Of a stretch of DNA of 64,000 nucleotides, positions 1 through 7,807 are shown piece after piece (within the stretch, counting starts at the first letter, position 1; each line of letters starts with the position of its first letter). This DNA comes from Microbacterium maritypicum. Its GTDB lineage: Bacteria > Actinomycetota > Actinomycetes > Actinomycetales > Microbacteriaceae. A program made the translations under genes and the position numbers. The DNA lies in contig NZ_WAAQ01000003.1 in NCBI RefSeq assembly GCF_008868125.1, forward strand, positions 124,001 through 188,000, read 5' to 3'. The notes beneath the pieces were generated by a model, which was given only the letters and a program-made list of their open reading frames with translations, was not told the origin of the DNA and searched no databases.

Positions 1-1476
1 GCTCGACGCGACGGCACCGGACGCCTCCCGCGACTGGACGACGCCGCCCCCACGCCTCTGCGCCTGCGCGCCCAGGAGGTGCGTGCTGCGCGCGCCGCGG
101 CTGCCGGCCGTGACCGCGACGCGCTGCGTGCGGCCGCTGAAGGCCTCGACCTGCTCACCGCCTGGCAGCAGTCCTTCGGTGCACTCGACCTGCAGGCATC
201 CGTCGCGATGCACGGCAGCGACCTGATGTTCGCCGGCCTCGCCGCTGCTGCCCGGCTGCGCGACCCCGCGATCCTGTTCGAGTGGTCCGAACGCGCGCGC
301 CACCTCAGCCAGCAGGTCGCCCCGGTGCGGCCCCCGCGTGACGAATCCCTGGCGGTGGATCTGGCGGAGTTGCGAATGCTGCGCGCCGAGCTGGCCGGCG
401 CCGATTGGACGACGGATGCCAGGGTGCGCACCCTCCGCGACCGCGTGCGCGAGCGGCAATGGGCGGCCACAGGATCCGGCGGCACCCGCGAACGATGGGG
501 ACTCGCCGAGGCGACCTCGATGCTCGACGCCGACGTCGTCGTCCTGTCCTACGTGTTCACCGGTGCGACGCTGCATGCCATCGTGGTCACCTCGTCGGGG
601 GCGACCATCGTCGACCTGTCATGGGAGCGGGTGCAGTCGGCTCTCGACGGCCTCCGCGCCGACCTCGACATGGTCGCACTGACCCGTGGCGGGCTGATGG
701 GGGAGGTCACCGCGCGGGCGCTCGCGTCACGGCTGGCGATCCTCGACGCCGAGCTGCTCACCCCGCTGCTGCTGGCGGCGCCGACCGCGGCGCGTCTCGC
801 GATCACCGTGCCAGGAGCGCTGGGCGGCGTGCCGTGGGCGATGCTCCCCGGCATGTCCGGCATCGCGTTCACCCTAGCGACATCCGTGTCGCGTCTGCTG
901 GCCGCGCCCGCCCGCGACCGGACCCGGCCGGCGACGATCGGATTCGCCGCAGGTCCCCGTGTCCCGCGCGCCGGAGACGAGGTCGCGCGTGCGGCTGCGG
1001 CCTGGCGTGAGGCGGGCCGCGCACCGCGGATCCTGGAGTCCTCCGCGGCGACGGTCGCGGCGGTCACCGAGCTCGCCGCCGCCACCGACGTGCTCCACAT
1101 CGCCGCCCACGGCCGGCACGCGGTGGACAACCCGCTGTTCTCGGGGTTCGAGCTCACCGACGGCATCCTCTTCGGCTACGACGTCGACCTGATACCGCGC
1201 GTCCCGACGACCGTGATCCTCTCGGCCTGCGAACTCGGGCGCTCCTCTGTGCGCTGGGGAGAAGAAGCGCTGGGCATGACGCGGGTGTGGTTGCACGCCG
1301 GAGCCGACTGCGTCATCGCCGCCCCCGTCGTGGTCCCCGACGATGTGGCCGGGGAGCTGCTCAGCGCCGTGCACACCGGTCTCTCCGAAGGCGCAGCGCC
1401 CGCTGTCGCGCTCGCGAGGGCAGGCCTCGACACCGGTCTGAGCGCGCCGTTCCAGTGCCACGGCGACGGATTCTGA
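1..1476 (+). CDS. CHAT-domain caspase-like protease, 5' end outside window
   Basis: The reading frame is open from the first base of the window, so this is the C-terminal part of a longer protein. The last ~180 residues carry the CHAT (caspase HetF associated with TPRs) signature: HIAAHG with the probable catalytic His at codon 1108-1110, and LSACELG with the Cys at codon 1228-1230, followed by GADCVIAAPVVVPD. Both dyad residues are present, so the protease may be active. The part upstream is helical and Ala/Leu/Arg-rich, as in TPR-like arms of CHAT proteins. Known CHAT proteins are peptidases, often effectors in signalling or conflict systems; the substrate and partner here would lie upstream and cannot be seen. 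It ends 247 bases before a convergent gene. Confidence 0.8.
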   Translation, partial: ARRDGTGRLPRLDDAAPTPLRLRAQEVRAARAAAAGRDRDALRAAAEGLDLLTAWQQSFGALDLQASVAMHGSDLMFAGLAAAARLRDPAILFEWSERARHLSQQVAPVRPPRDESLAVDLAELRMLRAELAGADWTTDARVRTLRDRVRERQWAATGSGGTRERWGLAEATSMLDADVVVLSYVFTGATLHAIVVTSSGATIVDLSWERVQSALDGLRADLDMVALTRGGLMGEVTARALASRLAILDAELLTPLLLAAPTAARLAITVPGALGGVPWAMLPGMSGIAFTLATSVSRLLAAPARDRTRPATIGFAAGPRVPRAGDEVARAAAAWREAGRAPRILESSAATVAAVTELAAATDVLHIAAHGRHAVDNPLFSGFELTDGILFGYDVDLIPRVPTTVILSACELGRSSVRWGEEALGMTRVWLHAGADCVIAAPVVVPDDVAGELLSAVHTGLSEGAAPAVALARAGLDTGLSAPFQCHGDGF

Positions 1477-1673
1477 ACTTTTTCCTCCATTCGGTGTATC
1501 AGAACGGATGCCGCACGCTCCTGTTCTTCGGAAGGTGCCAGGCGAAGGGCCTCGAAGGGTGAGGCGCGAGGGAGGCGCTGTCGGATCTGGGGATCATGCG
1601 CACTGGGGAGCGCGAACACGACACGGACACCATCTGCTCGGGGGCATCGCGGCGCACAGCCGTGACGCCCTCA

Positions 1674-1708
1674 GAGGGCCTCGACGTTGTGGGGACGTCG
1701 AGGCCCTC
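1674..1708. terminator. Perfect 14-bp hairpin between convergent genes
   Basis: Arms GAGGGCCTCGACGT (1674-1687) and ACGTCGAGGCCCTC (1695-1708) pair perfectly around a 7-base loop. It lies between the CHAT gene and the convergent deoR-type gene ending at 1724. There is no clear T-run, which is common in high-G+C actinobacteria. It probably terminates the minus-strand sugar operon and could work both ways. Nothing else was seen in 1477-1723. Confidence 0.75.
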
Positions 1709-1723
1709 GGGGTGTCCGGGGCG

Positions 1724-2500
1724 TCAGGCGACCAGCACTGCGTATCCGGCCGCCCGCAGCGACGCGAGTGCTTCGGCGTCCGCTCCGGCGTCGGTGATCA
1801 CGGTCGGGAAGAGGTCGACCCCGCCGACGGCCGTGAACGCCTCGACACCGAGCTTGCTGGCGTCGGTCACCACGACCGCGCGGCGGGCACGCTCGGCCAT
1901 CATGCGGTTCACCGCAGCCTCGCGCTCGTCCTGCGTGGTCGCACCGGCGAGGGCATCCATCCCGTTCACGCCGATGAAGGCGATGTCGAGCCGCACCCCG
2001 CGCAGCAGCTGCTCCACGAACGGACCGACGAGTTCGTAGCTGCGCGAGTGGATGACGCCGCCGGTGACGACGACCTTGATCTCGGGCCGCGTGGCGAGCT
2101 GGGCGGCGATGTTGACGGCGTTGGTGACGACGGTGATGCCGCCGTTCGCTGCGAGATCGTCGCGCGCGGCGAGGGCTGCCGCGATGGCCGTGGTGGTCGT
2201 GCCACCGGAGAGCCCCACCACCATGCCGGGTGCGACGAGGCCGGCGGCGGTCTGCGCGATGCTCTCCTTCTCGTGCGTGCGCAGGTGGCTCTTGTAGCGG
2301 ATGGGCAGCTCATAGGCGACGGTCTGCGCCACCGCACCGCCGTGGGTGCGGGTGAGCAGGCGCTGCTCGGCGAGCGTGTCGAGGTCTCGCCGCGTGGTCG
2401 CGGACGACGCCTCGAACCGATCGACCAGTTCTTCGACCGTGACCTCGCCCTTCGCGGCCAGCAGGTCGAGGATCGCGTTCAGCCGGGCGGCCCGCTTCAT
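1724..2500 (-). CDS. DeoR-family transcriptional repressor of the sugar locus
   Basis: 258 residues. The N-terminal winged helix-turn-helix (residues ~3-57) has the DeoR pattern VTVEELVDRFEASSATTRRD followed by THGGAV. The rest is the DeoRC sensor domain, with the phosphate-binding-type loop GLSGGTTTTAIA near residue 100. This family (AgaR, GlpR, FruR types) senses phosphorylated sugars. The start codon overlaps the aldolase stop by one base (TGATG), so it is the last gene of the catabolic operon and is probably autoregulated. Its likely targets are the two divergent promoters at 6262-6331. The inducer is unknown; a tagatose or amino-sugar phosphate would fit the neighbours. Confidence 0.88.
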   Translation of the reverse strand: MKRAARLNAILDLLAAKGEVTVEELVDRFEASSATTRRDLDTLAEQRLLTRTHGGAVAQTVAYELPIRYKSHLRTHEKESIAQTAAGLVAPGMVVGLSGGTTTTAIAAALAARDDLAANGGITVVTNAVNIAAQLATRPEIKVVVTGGVIHSRSYELVGPFVEQLLRGVRLDIAFIGVNGMDALAGATTQDEREAAVNRMMAERARRAVVVTDASKLGVEAFTAVGGVDLFPTVITDAGADAEALASLRAAGYAVLVA

Positions 2501-3354
2501 CAGGAGACCGGTTCCGCAGGCTGCAGTGCGAAGAGTCGGAGCATGCGGGCGGCCTCTTCTGCGAGTGCCTCCCGGGCGGGCGCGAGGTACTTGCGGGAGT
2601 CGACCAGACGCTCGTCGGCGTCCAGCTTGTCGCGCACCGCCCGCGTGAAGAAACCGTTCAGGTGGGTGGAGACGTTGATCTTCGTCATCCCGGCGCGCAC
2701 GGCGTCGGCGATCACGGCATCCGCGACGCCGGACGATCCGTGCAGCACCAGCGGAACCGGGAGCGCTTCGTGCAGGCGCCCGATCAGGTCGAGGTCCAGC
2801 GACGCCGTGCGATCGGTCATCGCGTGCGAGGAGCCGACCGCGACCGCGAGGGCGTCCACTCCCGTGGCGGCCACGAACGCGCGCGCCTCTTCGGGGTCGG
2901 TGCGCACACCCGGAGCGTGCGCCCCGTCCTTGCCGCCCACCTCTCCGAGCTCGCCCTCGACGTAGACCCCGGCCTCGTGTGCACGGGCGGCGACCGCCGC
3001 CGTCAGGGCCACGTTGTCGTCGTAGGGCAGTGCGCCCCCGTCGAACATGACCGAGCCGAAGCCCAGCGCGATGGCCTCGTCGACCAGCTCGGGCCGCTCG
3101 GCGTGGTCGAGATGCACCGCGACGGGTGTCTGCGCGCGCCGCGCCACCGCGAGCGTGGCCAGGGCGATGGGCTCGAGCCCGCCGTGGTAGTCGGCGCAGT
3201 TCTGCGAGATCTGCAGGATGACCGGCAGCTGCGCCAGAGCGGCCGCCCGCACCAGCCCTTCCGCGGTCTCGAGGTGGATCACGTTGAAGGCGCCGATGCC
3301 GGTGCCGGCAGCGGATGCGGCGGAGACGAGGTCACGAGCGGAGACGAGGGTCAC
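2500..3354 (-). CDS. Class II aldolase, tagatose/fructose-1,6-bisphosphate type (GatY/KbaY-like)
   Basis: 284 residues, the usual length of GatY/KbaY. Zn-ligand and active-site blocks are visible: VHLDHAE (residues ~81-87), VEGELGEVGG, and the glycine-rich phosphate loop VLHGSSGV with TKINVSTHL. It should cleave a ketohexose 1,6-bisphosphate (tagatose-type by context) into dihydroxyacetone phosphate and glyceraldehyde 3-phosphate. It starts with GTG inside a GTGA overlap with the upstream PfkB kinase stop, so the two consecutive enzymes are translationally coupled. A true fructose-bisphosphate aldolase is possible, but housekeeping Fba is normally longer (~340 residues) and not placed in a DeoR sugar operon. 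Confidence 0.87.
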   Translation of the reverse strand: MTLVSARDLVSAASAAGTGIGAFNVIHLETAEGLVRAAALAQLPVILQISQNCADYHGGLEPIALATLAVARRAQTPVAVHLDHAERPELVDEAIALGFGSVMFDGGALPYDDNVALTAAVAARAHEAGVYVEGELGEVGGKDGAHAPGVRTDPEEARAFVAATGVDALAVAVGSSHAMTDRTASLDLDLIGRLHEALPVPLVLHGSSGVADAVIADAVRAGMTKINVSTHLNGFFTRAVRDKLDADERLVDSRKYLAPAREALAEEAARMLRLFALQPAEPVS

Positions 3355-4295
3355 GAAGGGTCCTTCCGGAACGATTCAGGGTCGGGATGCGAGATGCGCA
3401 GCTGCTGCTCGATCTCGGGCCAGCGCGGGGAGATGTCGCCGGCGAGCGGGGTGAGCACGGCGGCGGCGGACCACGCCGTGGCGCGGCGGAGGATCTGCTC
3501 GGGGTCGCGCACCCCGTCGGCGTACAGCACGGCACAGGCGGCGACACCGGCATCGCCCGCGCCCGTGGGGTTGCCGGCGAGCGGTTCGTCGAGACGCGCA
3601 TGCACGAGAGCGGTCGCCGTGACCGCGAGCATGCCCTCGGCTCCGAGGGAGAGCAGCACGAGCTCGGTGCCGCGGGCGATCAGCGAGCGGGCGCCCTCGA
3701 CCGGGTCGGCCACACCCGTGGCCTCGACCAGCTCGGCGGCGTTCGGCTTGAGCACGGTGGCGCCGGCATCCGCCGCACGCAGCAGGGCGGGACCGGAGGT
3801 GTCGACGATCACCGGCACACCGGCATCCTTGCCCACCGCGATGAGCATGGGGAGGAGCGATTCCGGCGCTCCGGGGGGCACGCTGCCGGACACGACCAGC
3901 ACACGCGCGCCCGAGAGCCGCTCGACGACTTCGGCGAGCACGGCAGCCCATTCGACGTCGGTCGGGTTCACGCCCCGCTCGTTGATGATCGTGGTGTCTC
4001 CGAGGGTCTCGTCGACCACCGCGATGCTGCGACGGGTCTCGGCGGCCACCGGGACCAGAGCGTGCGGCACCCCGCTCGCGATGAGCTCTGCGGCGAACTC
4101 CTCGCCGACCCGACCGCCCAGAGTGGTCACCGCGAGCACCTCAGTGCCCTCGGCGTGCGCCACGCGCGCGACGTTGAGCCCCTTGCCGCCGGCGCGTGCG
4201 GCCCCGGCATCCGCCCGGTGCGTTCCGCCTTCGACGAGCCGTTCGACACGCCAGGTGAGGTCGAGTGCGGGATTGGGGGTGACGGTGAGGATCAC
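3351..4295 (-). CDS. PfkB-family kinase, LacC/FruK-like (probable tagatose-6-phosphate kinase)
   Basis: 314 residues starting at GTG 4295, which overlaps the upstream ROK stop as GTGA; a longer open frame exists upstream but would run through the ROK gene. The N-terminus ILTVTPNPALDLTW and the block AGGKGLNVARV are typical of the 1-phosphofructokinase/tagatose-6-phosphate kinase branch. The C-terminal PfkB signature NPTGAGDAGVAA contains the catalytic-base Asp. It should phosphorylate a ketose phosphate at the free end to give the 1,6-bisphosphate cleaved by the next gene's aldolase. Fructose-1-phosphate kinase activity is the main alternative, but no fructose PTS is adjacent. Confidence 0.87.
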   Translation of the reverse strand: MILTVTPNPALDLTWRVERLVEGGTHRADAGAARAGGKGLNVARVAHAEGTEVLAVTTLGGRVGEEFAAELIASGVPHALVPVAAETRRSIAVVDETLGDTTIINERGVNPTDVEWAAVLAEVVERLSGARVLVVSGSVPPGAPESLLPMLIAVGKDAGVPVIVDTSGPALLRAADAGATVLKPNAAELVEATGVADPVEGARSLIARGTELVLLSLGAEGMLAVTATALVHARLDEPLAGNPTGAGDAGVAACAVLYADGVRDPEQILRRATAWSAAAVLTPLAGDISPRWPEIEQQLRISHPDPESFRKDPS

Positions 4296-5284
4296 GTGAG
4301 CTCCCGCGCGCGGAGGGCCGCCCCGAGCAGTCCCGCGTTGCCGGAGAGCTCGGCGGGCACGAGGGCGGGGATGCGGTGGAAGCTGAGCCGTGCGGCCAGG
4401 CGGGTGCGCAGCTCGTCGAAGAGTGCGCCTCCGGCGCGCGACAGGCCGCCGCCGATGACCACGGCCTCCGGAGCCACGACGGCGGTGAGCTGAGCCAGCG
4501 ACATCGTGAGCGCGTCGAGCGCCGAGTTCCAGATATCCGCGGCGATCCGGTCGCCGGCCGCCGCACGGGCGATCACGTCCTTCGCGCCGTCGGGAGCGAT
4601 CCCGGTCGCCTCGCGGTAGCGCCGGGCGATGGCACCGGCGGATGCGACGGCCTCCAGGCAGCCTCGGGCGCCGCACGCGCAGATCGGCCCGTCCGCGATC
4701 GGGGAGTGCCCGATCTCGCCCGCGTATCCCCCGGCGGTGTAGGGCACGCCACCGACGAGCAAGGCGCCGGCGATCCCGGTGCCGATCACGAGCACCACCG
4801 AGTCGGCGTAATCCCGCGCGCCGCCCAGGCGACGTTCCGCCCAGCTCGCGGCGCGGACGTCGTGGTCGAACGCCACGGGCAGCCCGAGGCGATCGGCTGC
4901 GAGGTCGCGCAGCGGGGAGTCATGCCAGCCGAGGTTGCTCGCGAAGACACCCAGTCCGGCATCCGCATCGACGATCCCCGGTACGACGAGACCCACCGCC
5001 TGCGGTACGACCTCGGGGTGAGCGGCACGGAGTTCCTCCGCCAGCACCTCGAGGCGTTCGAGAAGCACCTGTGTGCGGTCGCCCTCGGCGATCGGCGTCG
5101 GCGTGCGGCGCAGCCCGAGAGCGGTGCCGTCGGCGTCGAACAGCGCCGACTTGATGTCGGTGCCGCCGACGTCGAAGGCCAGCACGGGCGCGCCGATACC
5201 GAGGGTGCGCACGGCGGCGAGCTTCTCCCCGGTGGCGTCACGCTCGACGTCGGGAACGGCGGCCGTCCCGTCAGCTCGGGTCAT
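4292..5284 (-). CDS. ROK-family sugar kinase (probable amino-sugar kinase)
   Basis: 330 residues with ROK kinase features in order: phosphate-1 motif FDVGGTDIKSA (~residue 37), catalytic Asp in FDHDVRAA, the loop VIGTGIAGALLV, the EIGHSPI block, and the zinc motif CACGARGCLE. There is no N-terminal helix-turn-helix, so it is a kinase and not a repressor. With an ABC importer instead of a PTS, the imported sugar must be phosphorylated inside the cell; this kinase is the obvious candidate for making GalNAc-, GalN- or GlcNAc-6-phosphate. RBS GGAG lies before ATG 5284; a 24-base gap separates it from the SIS gene. Sugar specificity cannot be read from the sequence. Confidence 0.87.
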   Translation of the reverse strand: MTRADGTAAVPDVERDATGEKLAAVRTLGIGAPVLAFDVGGTDIKSALFDADGTALGLRRTPTPIAEGDRTQVLLERLEVLAEELRAAHPEVVPQAVGLVVPGIVDADAGLGVFASNLGWHDSPLRDLAADRLGLPVAFDHDVRAASWAERRLGGARDYADSVVLVIGTGIAGALLVGGVPYTAGGYAGEIGHSPIADGPICACGARGCLEAVASAGAIARRYREATGIAPDGAKDVIARAAAGDRIAADIWNSALDALTMSLAQLTAVVAPEAVVIGGGLSRAGGALFDELRTRLAARLSFHRIPALVPAELSGNAGLLGAALRARELT

Positions 5285-5308
5285 GGTCAGCTCCGGCGGC
5301 GGGTTGCG

Positions 5309-6205
5309 TCATGCATCCAGGATGACGGATCGCGTGAGGTTGCGGGGCTGATCGGGGTCGAGGCCTCGCGCGACGGCGCGGTCGAGCGCGGTGCGGTGCA
5401 GGCGCACGAGGTCGGCGAGCGGGTCGATCGTCCGCTGCTCGAACCGGGCACCGGTGGCCTCGACCTGCGCCGCGAGCCCCTCGGGAGCCTGGCCGAACTG
5501 CCAGGTGACGCGCCCCGGTGCGGCGATCGCGATCGGGCCGTGGCGGTAGTCCATCGACGGGTACGCCTCGGTCCACGACTGCGACGACTCCCGCAGCTTC
5601 AACGCGGCCTCGTGGGCGAGACCGATCGTCCAGCCGCGACCCAGGAACGTGTACTGCTCGGCGTCACGCAGCTCGTCGTCGCCGTCCTCGGCGAGCACGG
5701 CCTCGGCATCGGCGATGGCTCCGGTGAGGTCTTCACCGAGCGAAGCGCGGAAGAGGGCCAGCGCCGTGGTCGCGAATCGCGTCTGCACGACGGACTTCTC
5801 GTCGGCGAACGGCAGCAGCACGGCCTCGTCGACGAGCGAGACGAGCGGCGAGTCCGGGTCGCCGATCACGCCGACGGTCGGGATGCGCCCCTTGATGCGG
5901 TCGACGAGCTCGAGCACCTCGCTGGTCGTGCCGGAACGGGTGAGGGCGACGACGGCGTCGTATCCGCGGTCGAGGAACGCCTCGGATGCCGCGTACGCGT
6001 CGGTCTCACCGTGGCCGGCGGACTCGCGCAGGGCCGCGTACGACTGCGCCATGAACCACGAGGTGCCGCAGCCGACGACGGCGATCCGGGCGCCGGAGGC
6101 AGGCAACAGCGCCTGCTCGGCCTTCAGATCTGCGGCCGTGGCCCACGTCTGAGGCTGTGAGTTGAGCTCTTCGCGCATGTGTGCGCCGGGCAGCGATTCG
6201 GTCAT
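5309..6205 (-). CDS. SIS-domain sugar-phosphate isomerase/deaminase, AgaS-like
   Basis: 298 residues with tandem SIS folds: first GCGTSWFMAQ and ALTRSGTTSEVLELV (residues ~46-120), second YTFLGRGWTIGLAHEAALKL followed by AEAYPSMDYRHGP-type sequence. This is the organisation of AgaS (galactosamine-6-phosphate deaminase/isomerase) and of the GlmS isomerase half, without a glutaminase domain. It would convert galactosamine-6-P to tagatose-6-P plus ammonia, feeding the PfkB kinase and aldolase. ATG 6205 has an RBS (AGAAAGG) 7 bases upstream; an internal ATG at 6178 is the alternative. First gene of the minus-strand operon. Confidence 0.82.
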   Translation of the reverse strand: MTESLPGAHMREELNSQPQTWATAADLKAEQALLPASGARIAVVGCGTSWFMAQSYAALRESAGHGETDAYAASEAFLDRGYDAVVALTRSGTTSEVLELVDRIKGRIPTVGVIGDPDSPLVSLVDEAVLLPFADEKSVVQTRFATTALALFRASLGEDLTGAIADAEAVLAEDGDDELRDAEQYTFLGRGWTIGLAHEAALKLRESSQSWTEAYPSMDYRHGPIAIAAPGRVTWQFGQAPEGLAAQVEATGARFEQRTIDPLADLVRLHRTALDRAVARGLDPDQPRNLTRSVILDA

Positions 6206-6261
6206 CGATGTGCCTTTCTGGCGATAAGTTGCAGACTTGTGATTGTTTGAAGCTTGATTCG

Positions 6262-6289
6262 ATCATAGTATGGCGTCAGATCGATGCAA
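6262..6289 (-). promoter_or_regulatory. Candidate sigma-70-type promoter of the SIS-ROK-PfkB-aldolase-deoR operon
   Basis: Read on the minus strand: TTGCAT (6289-6284), a 16-base spacer, then TATGAT (6267-6262). The predicted start would be near 6255, about 50 bases before the SIS start codon. TTGTTTGA and TTGATTC segments lie just downstream (6244-6260) and could be DeoR contact sites. Confidence 0.5.
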
Positions 6290-6302
6290 CACCAGCTTTA
6301 CC

Positions 6303-6331
6303 TTGATTTGTTTGTTCTCCTGACAAATAAT
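6303..6331 (+). promoter_or_regulatory. Candidate promoter with operator in the spacer, for the sugar ABC importer
   Basis: TTGATT (6303-6308), a 17-base spacer and AATAAT (6326-6331) form a good promoter for the plus strand. An inverted repeat, TTTGT (6311-6315) and ACAAA (6323-6327), sits between and over the two boxes, so a bound repressor would block RNA polymerase. The DeoR protein encoded at 1724-2500 is the natural candidate. Confidence 0.5.
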
Positions 6332-6531
6332 CAGACGAGTTCCACCCTCGATGCCGACCCCGGCCGACGTCGAGAGCCCCGAGCCCCGGCTTGAACGATC
6401 GCGGTAGCCCTCCCGGCGACGCGATCACCACGCACTGTCGCGTGATGTGCTTGCGACTGTGCACCACACCCCCCTCCCGAAGCGGCCCCGCCGCCGAGGG
6501 TTCGGACATCACAGTGAGGAATGCAATACAC

Positions 6532-7776
6532 ATGAAGAAGTCACTGCGGTTCGGCGCCGCCGCCATCGCGGCCGTCGCCACGCTCTCGCTCGCTTCGTGC
6601 GGGTTCGGCGGTTCTTCCGGCGACAGCGGCGATGCCGATGGAGCGACCACGCTCGATCTCCTCGTCCCCAGCTACTCCGACGGCACCAAGGCCAACTGGG
6701 AGACGGTGATCGACGGTTTCGAGAAGGCGAACCCCGACATCAAGGTCAAGCTCGAGGTGCAGTCGTGGGACAACCTCGAGAAGGTCGTCTCCACCAAGAT
6801 CCAGGCCGGCGAGGCTCCGGACATCTACAACGGCGGACCCTTCGCGGGCTTCGTCGGCGATGAGCTGCTCTACCCGACGAAGGACGTCGTCTCCGAAGAC
6901 ACCTTCTCCGACTTCCAGGACTCGTTCATCAAGAACGCCGAGATCGACGGCACCGCGTACGCTCTCCCGCTGATCGCGTCGGCTCGCGCCCTGTTCGTCA
7001 ACAACGCCCTGCTCGACCAGGCCGGCGTCGAGGCGCCGACCGACTGGGACTCGCTGCTGGATGCCGCCACCAAGGTGTCCGCGCTCGGCGGCGGCGTCGC
7101 CGGTTACGGCATGCCGCTCGGATCCGAAGAGGCTCAGGCCGAAGCGGCCGTGTGGCTGTGGGGCGGCGGCGGATCGTTCGGCGACGCATCCGAGATCACG
7201 ATCGACACCCCCGAGAACCTGGCGGGTGCCGAGCAGATCAAGAAGATGATCGACGCCGGTGCGACCCAGGCCGACCCGGGTTCGACGCAGCGCTCCCCGC
7301 TGATGGACATCTTCATCCAGGGCAAGATCGGCATGCAGGTCGGCCTCCCGCCGACGGTCGGCCAGATCGCAGAGGGCAACCCCGACCTGGACTACTCGAT
7401 CGTCCCGATCCCGACCAAGGACGGCTCGCCGTTCACGCTCGGCGTCATGGACCAGCTGATGGCGTTCCAGAACGACGACGACAAGAAGGAAGCGATCACC
7501 AAGTTCTTCGACTACTACTACTCGGCAGACGTGTACGTGCCGTGGGTGCAGGCCGAGGGCTTCCTGCCCGTCACCAAGTCCGGTGCCGAGCAGCTCTCCG
7601 GCGAGGAGGCTCTCAAGCCGTTCCTCGACGTGCTGCCCGACGCGCAGTTCTACCCGTCGACGAACCCGCAGTGGTCTGCCGCAGACGGTGCGTTCAAGTC
7701 CCTGTTCGGTCAGATCCAGACGAAGCCGGCTCAGGACGTGCTGACCGAGATCCAGGCGCAGGTCGACGCGGGCTGA
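6532..7776 (+). CDS. Sugar ABC transporter substrate-binding lipoprotein
   Basis: 414 residues from ATG 6532; AGTGAGGA lies 11-12 bases upstream. The signal peptide ends in a lipobox LASC with the lipidated Cys at residue 23, followed by a Gly/Ser spacer, so the protein should be tethered to the outer face of the membrane. The mature part is a family-1 extracellular solute-binding protein (MalE/UgpB-like): YSDGTKANWETVIDGFEKANPDIKV and IQAGEAPDIYNGG are typical blocks. It should bind the (amino)sugar released outside and deliver it to the two following permeases. No ATPase gene follows, so an MsmK-type shared ATPase elsewhere would be needed. Confidence 0.9.
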   Translation: MKKSLRFGAAAIAAVATLSLASCGFGGSSGDSGDADGATTLDLLVPSYSDGTKANWETVIDGFEKANPDIKVKLEVQSWDNLEKVVSTKIQAGEAPDIYNGGPFAGFVGDELLYPTKDVVSEDTFSDFQDSFIKNAEIDGTAYALPLIASARALFVNNALLDQAGVEAPTDWDSLLDAATKVSALGGGVAGYGMPLGSEEAQAEAAVWLWGGGGSFGDASEITIDTPENLAGAEQIKKMIDAGATQADPGSTQRSPLMDIFIQGKIGMQVGLPPTVGQIAEGNPDLDYSIVPIPTKDGSPFTLGVMDQLMAFQNDDDKKEAITKFFDYYYSADVYVPWVQAEGFLPVTKSGAEQLSGEEALKPFLDVLPDAQFYPSTNPQWSAADGAFKSLFGQIQTKPAQDVLTEIQAQVDAG

Positions 7777-7807
7777 GCCCGCTGAACGGAGAGGTTCGGG
7801 TACCCGA

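Larger units (their letters stand above)
6206..6531. promoter_or_regulatory. Divergent control region of the amino-sugar locus
   Basis: A 326-base gap between the SIS gene and the lipoprotein gene with no gene in it. The first ~130 bases (6225-6335) are markedly A+T-rich against the surroundings and hold both candidate promoters. The rest, ~190 bases of G+C-rich DNA, would be a long 5' leader of the importer mRNA. Within it ATCAC and GTGAT (around 6424-6446) can pair. No known riboswitch was recognised. Confidence 0.6.
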
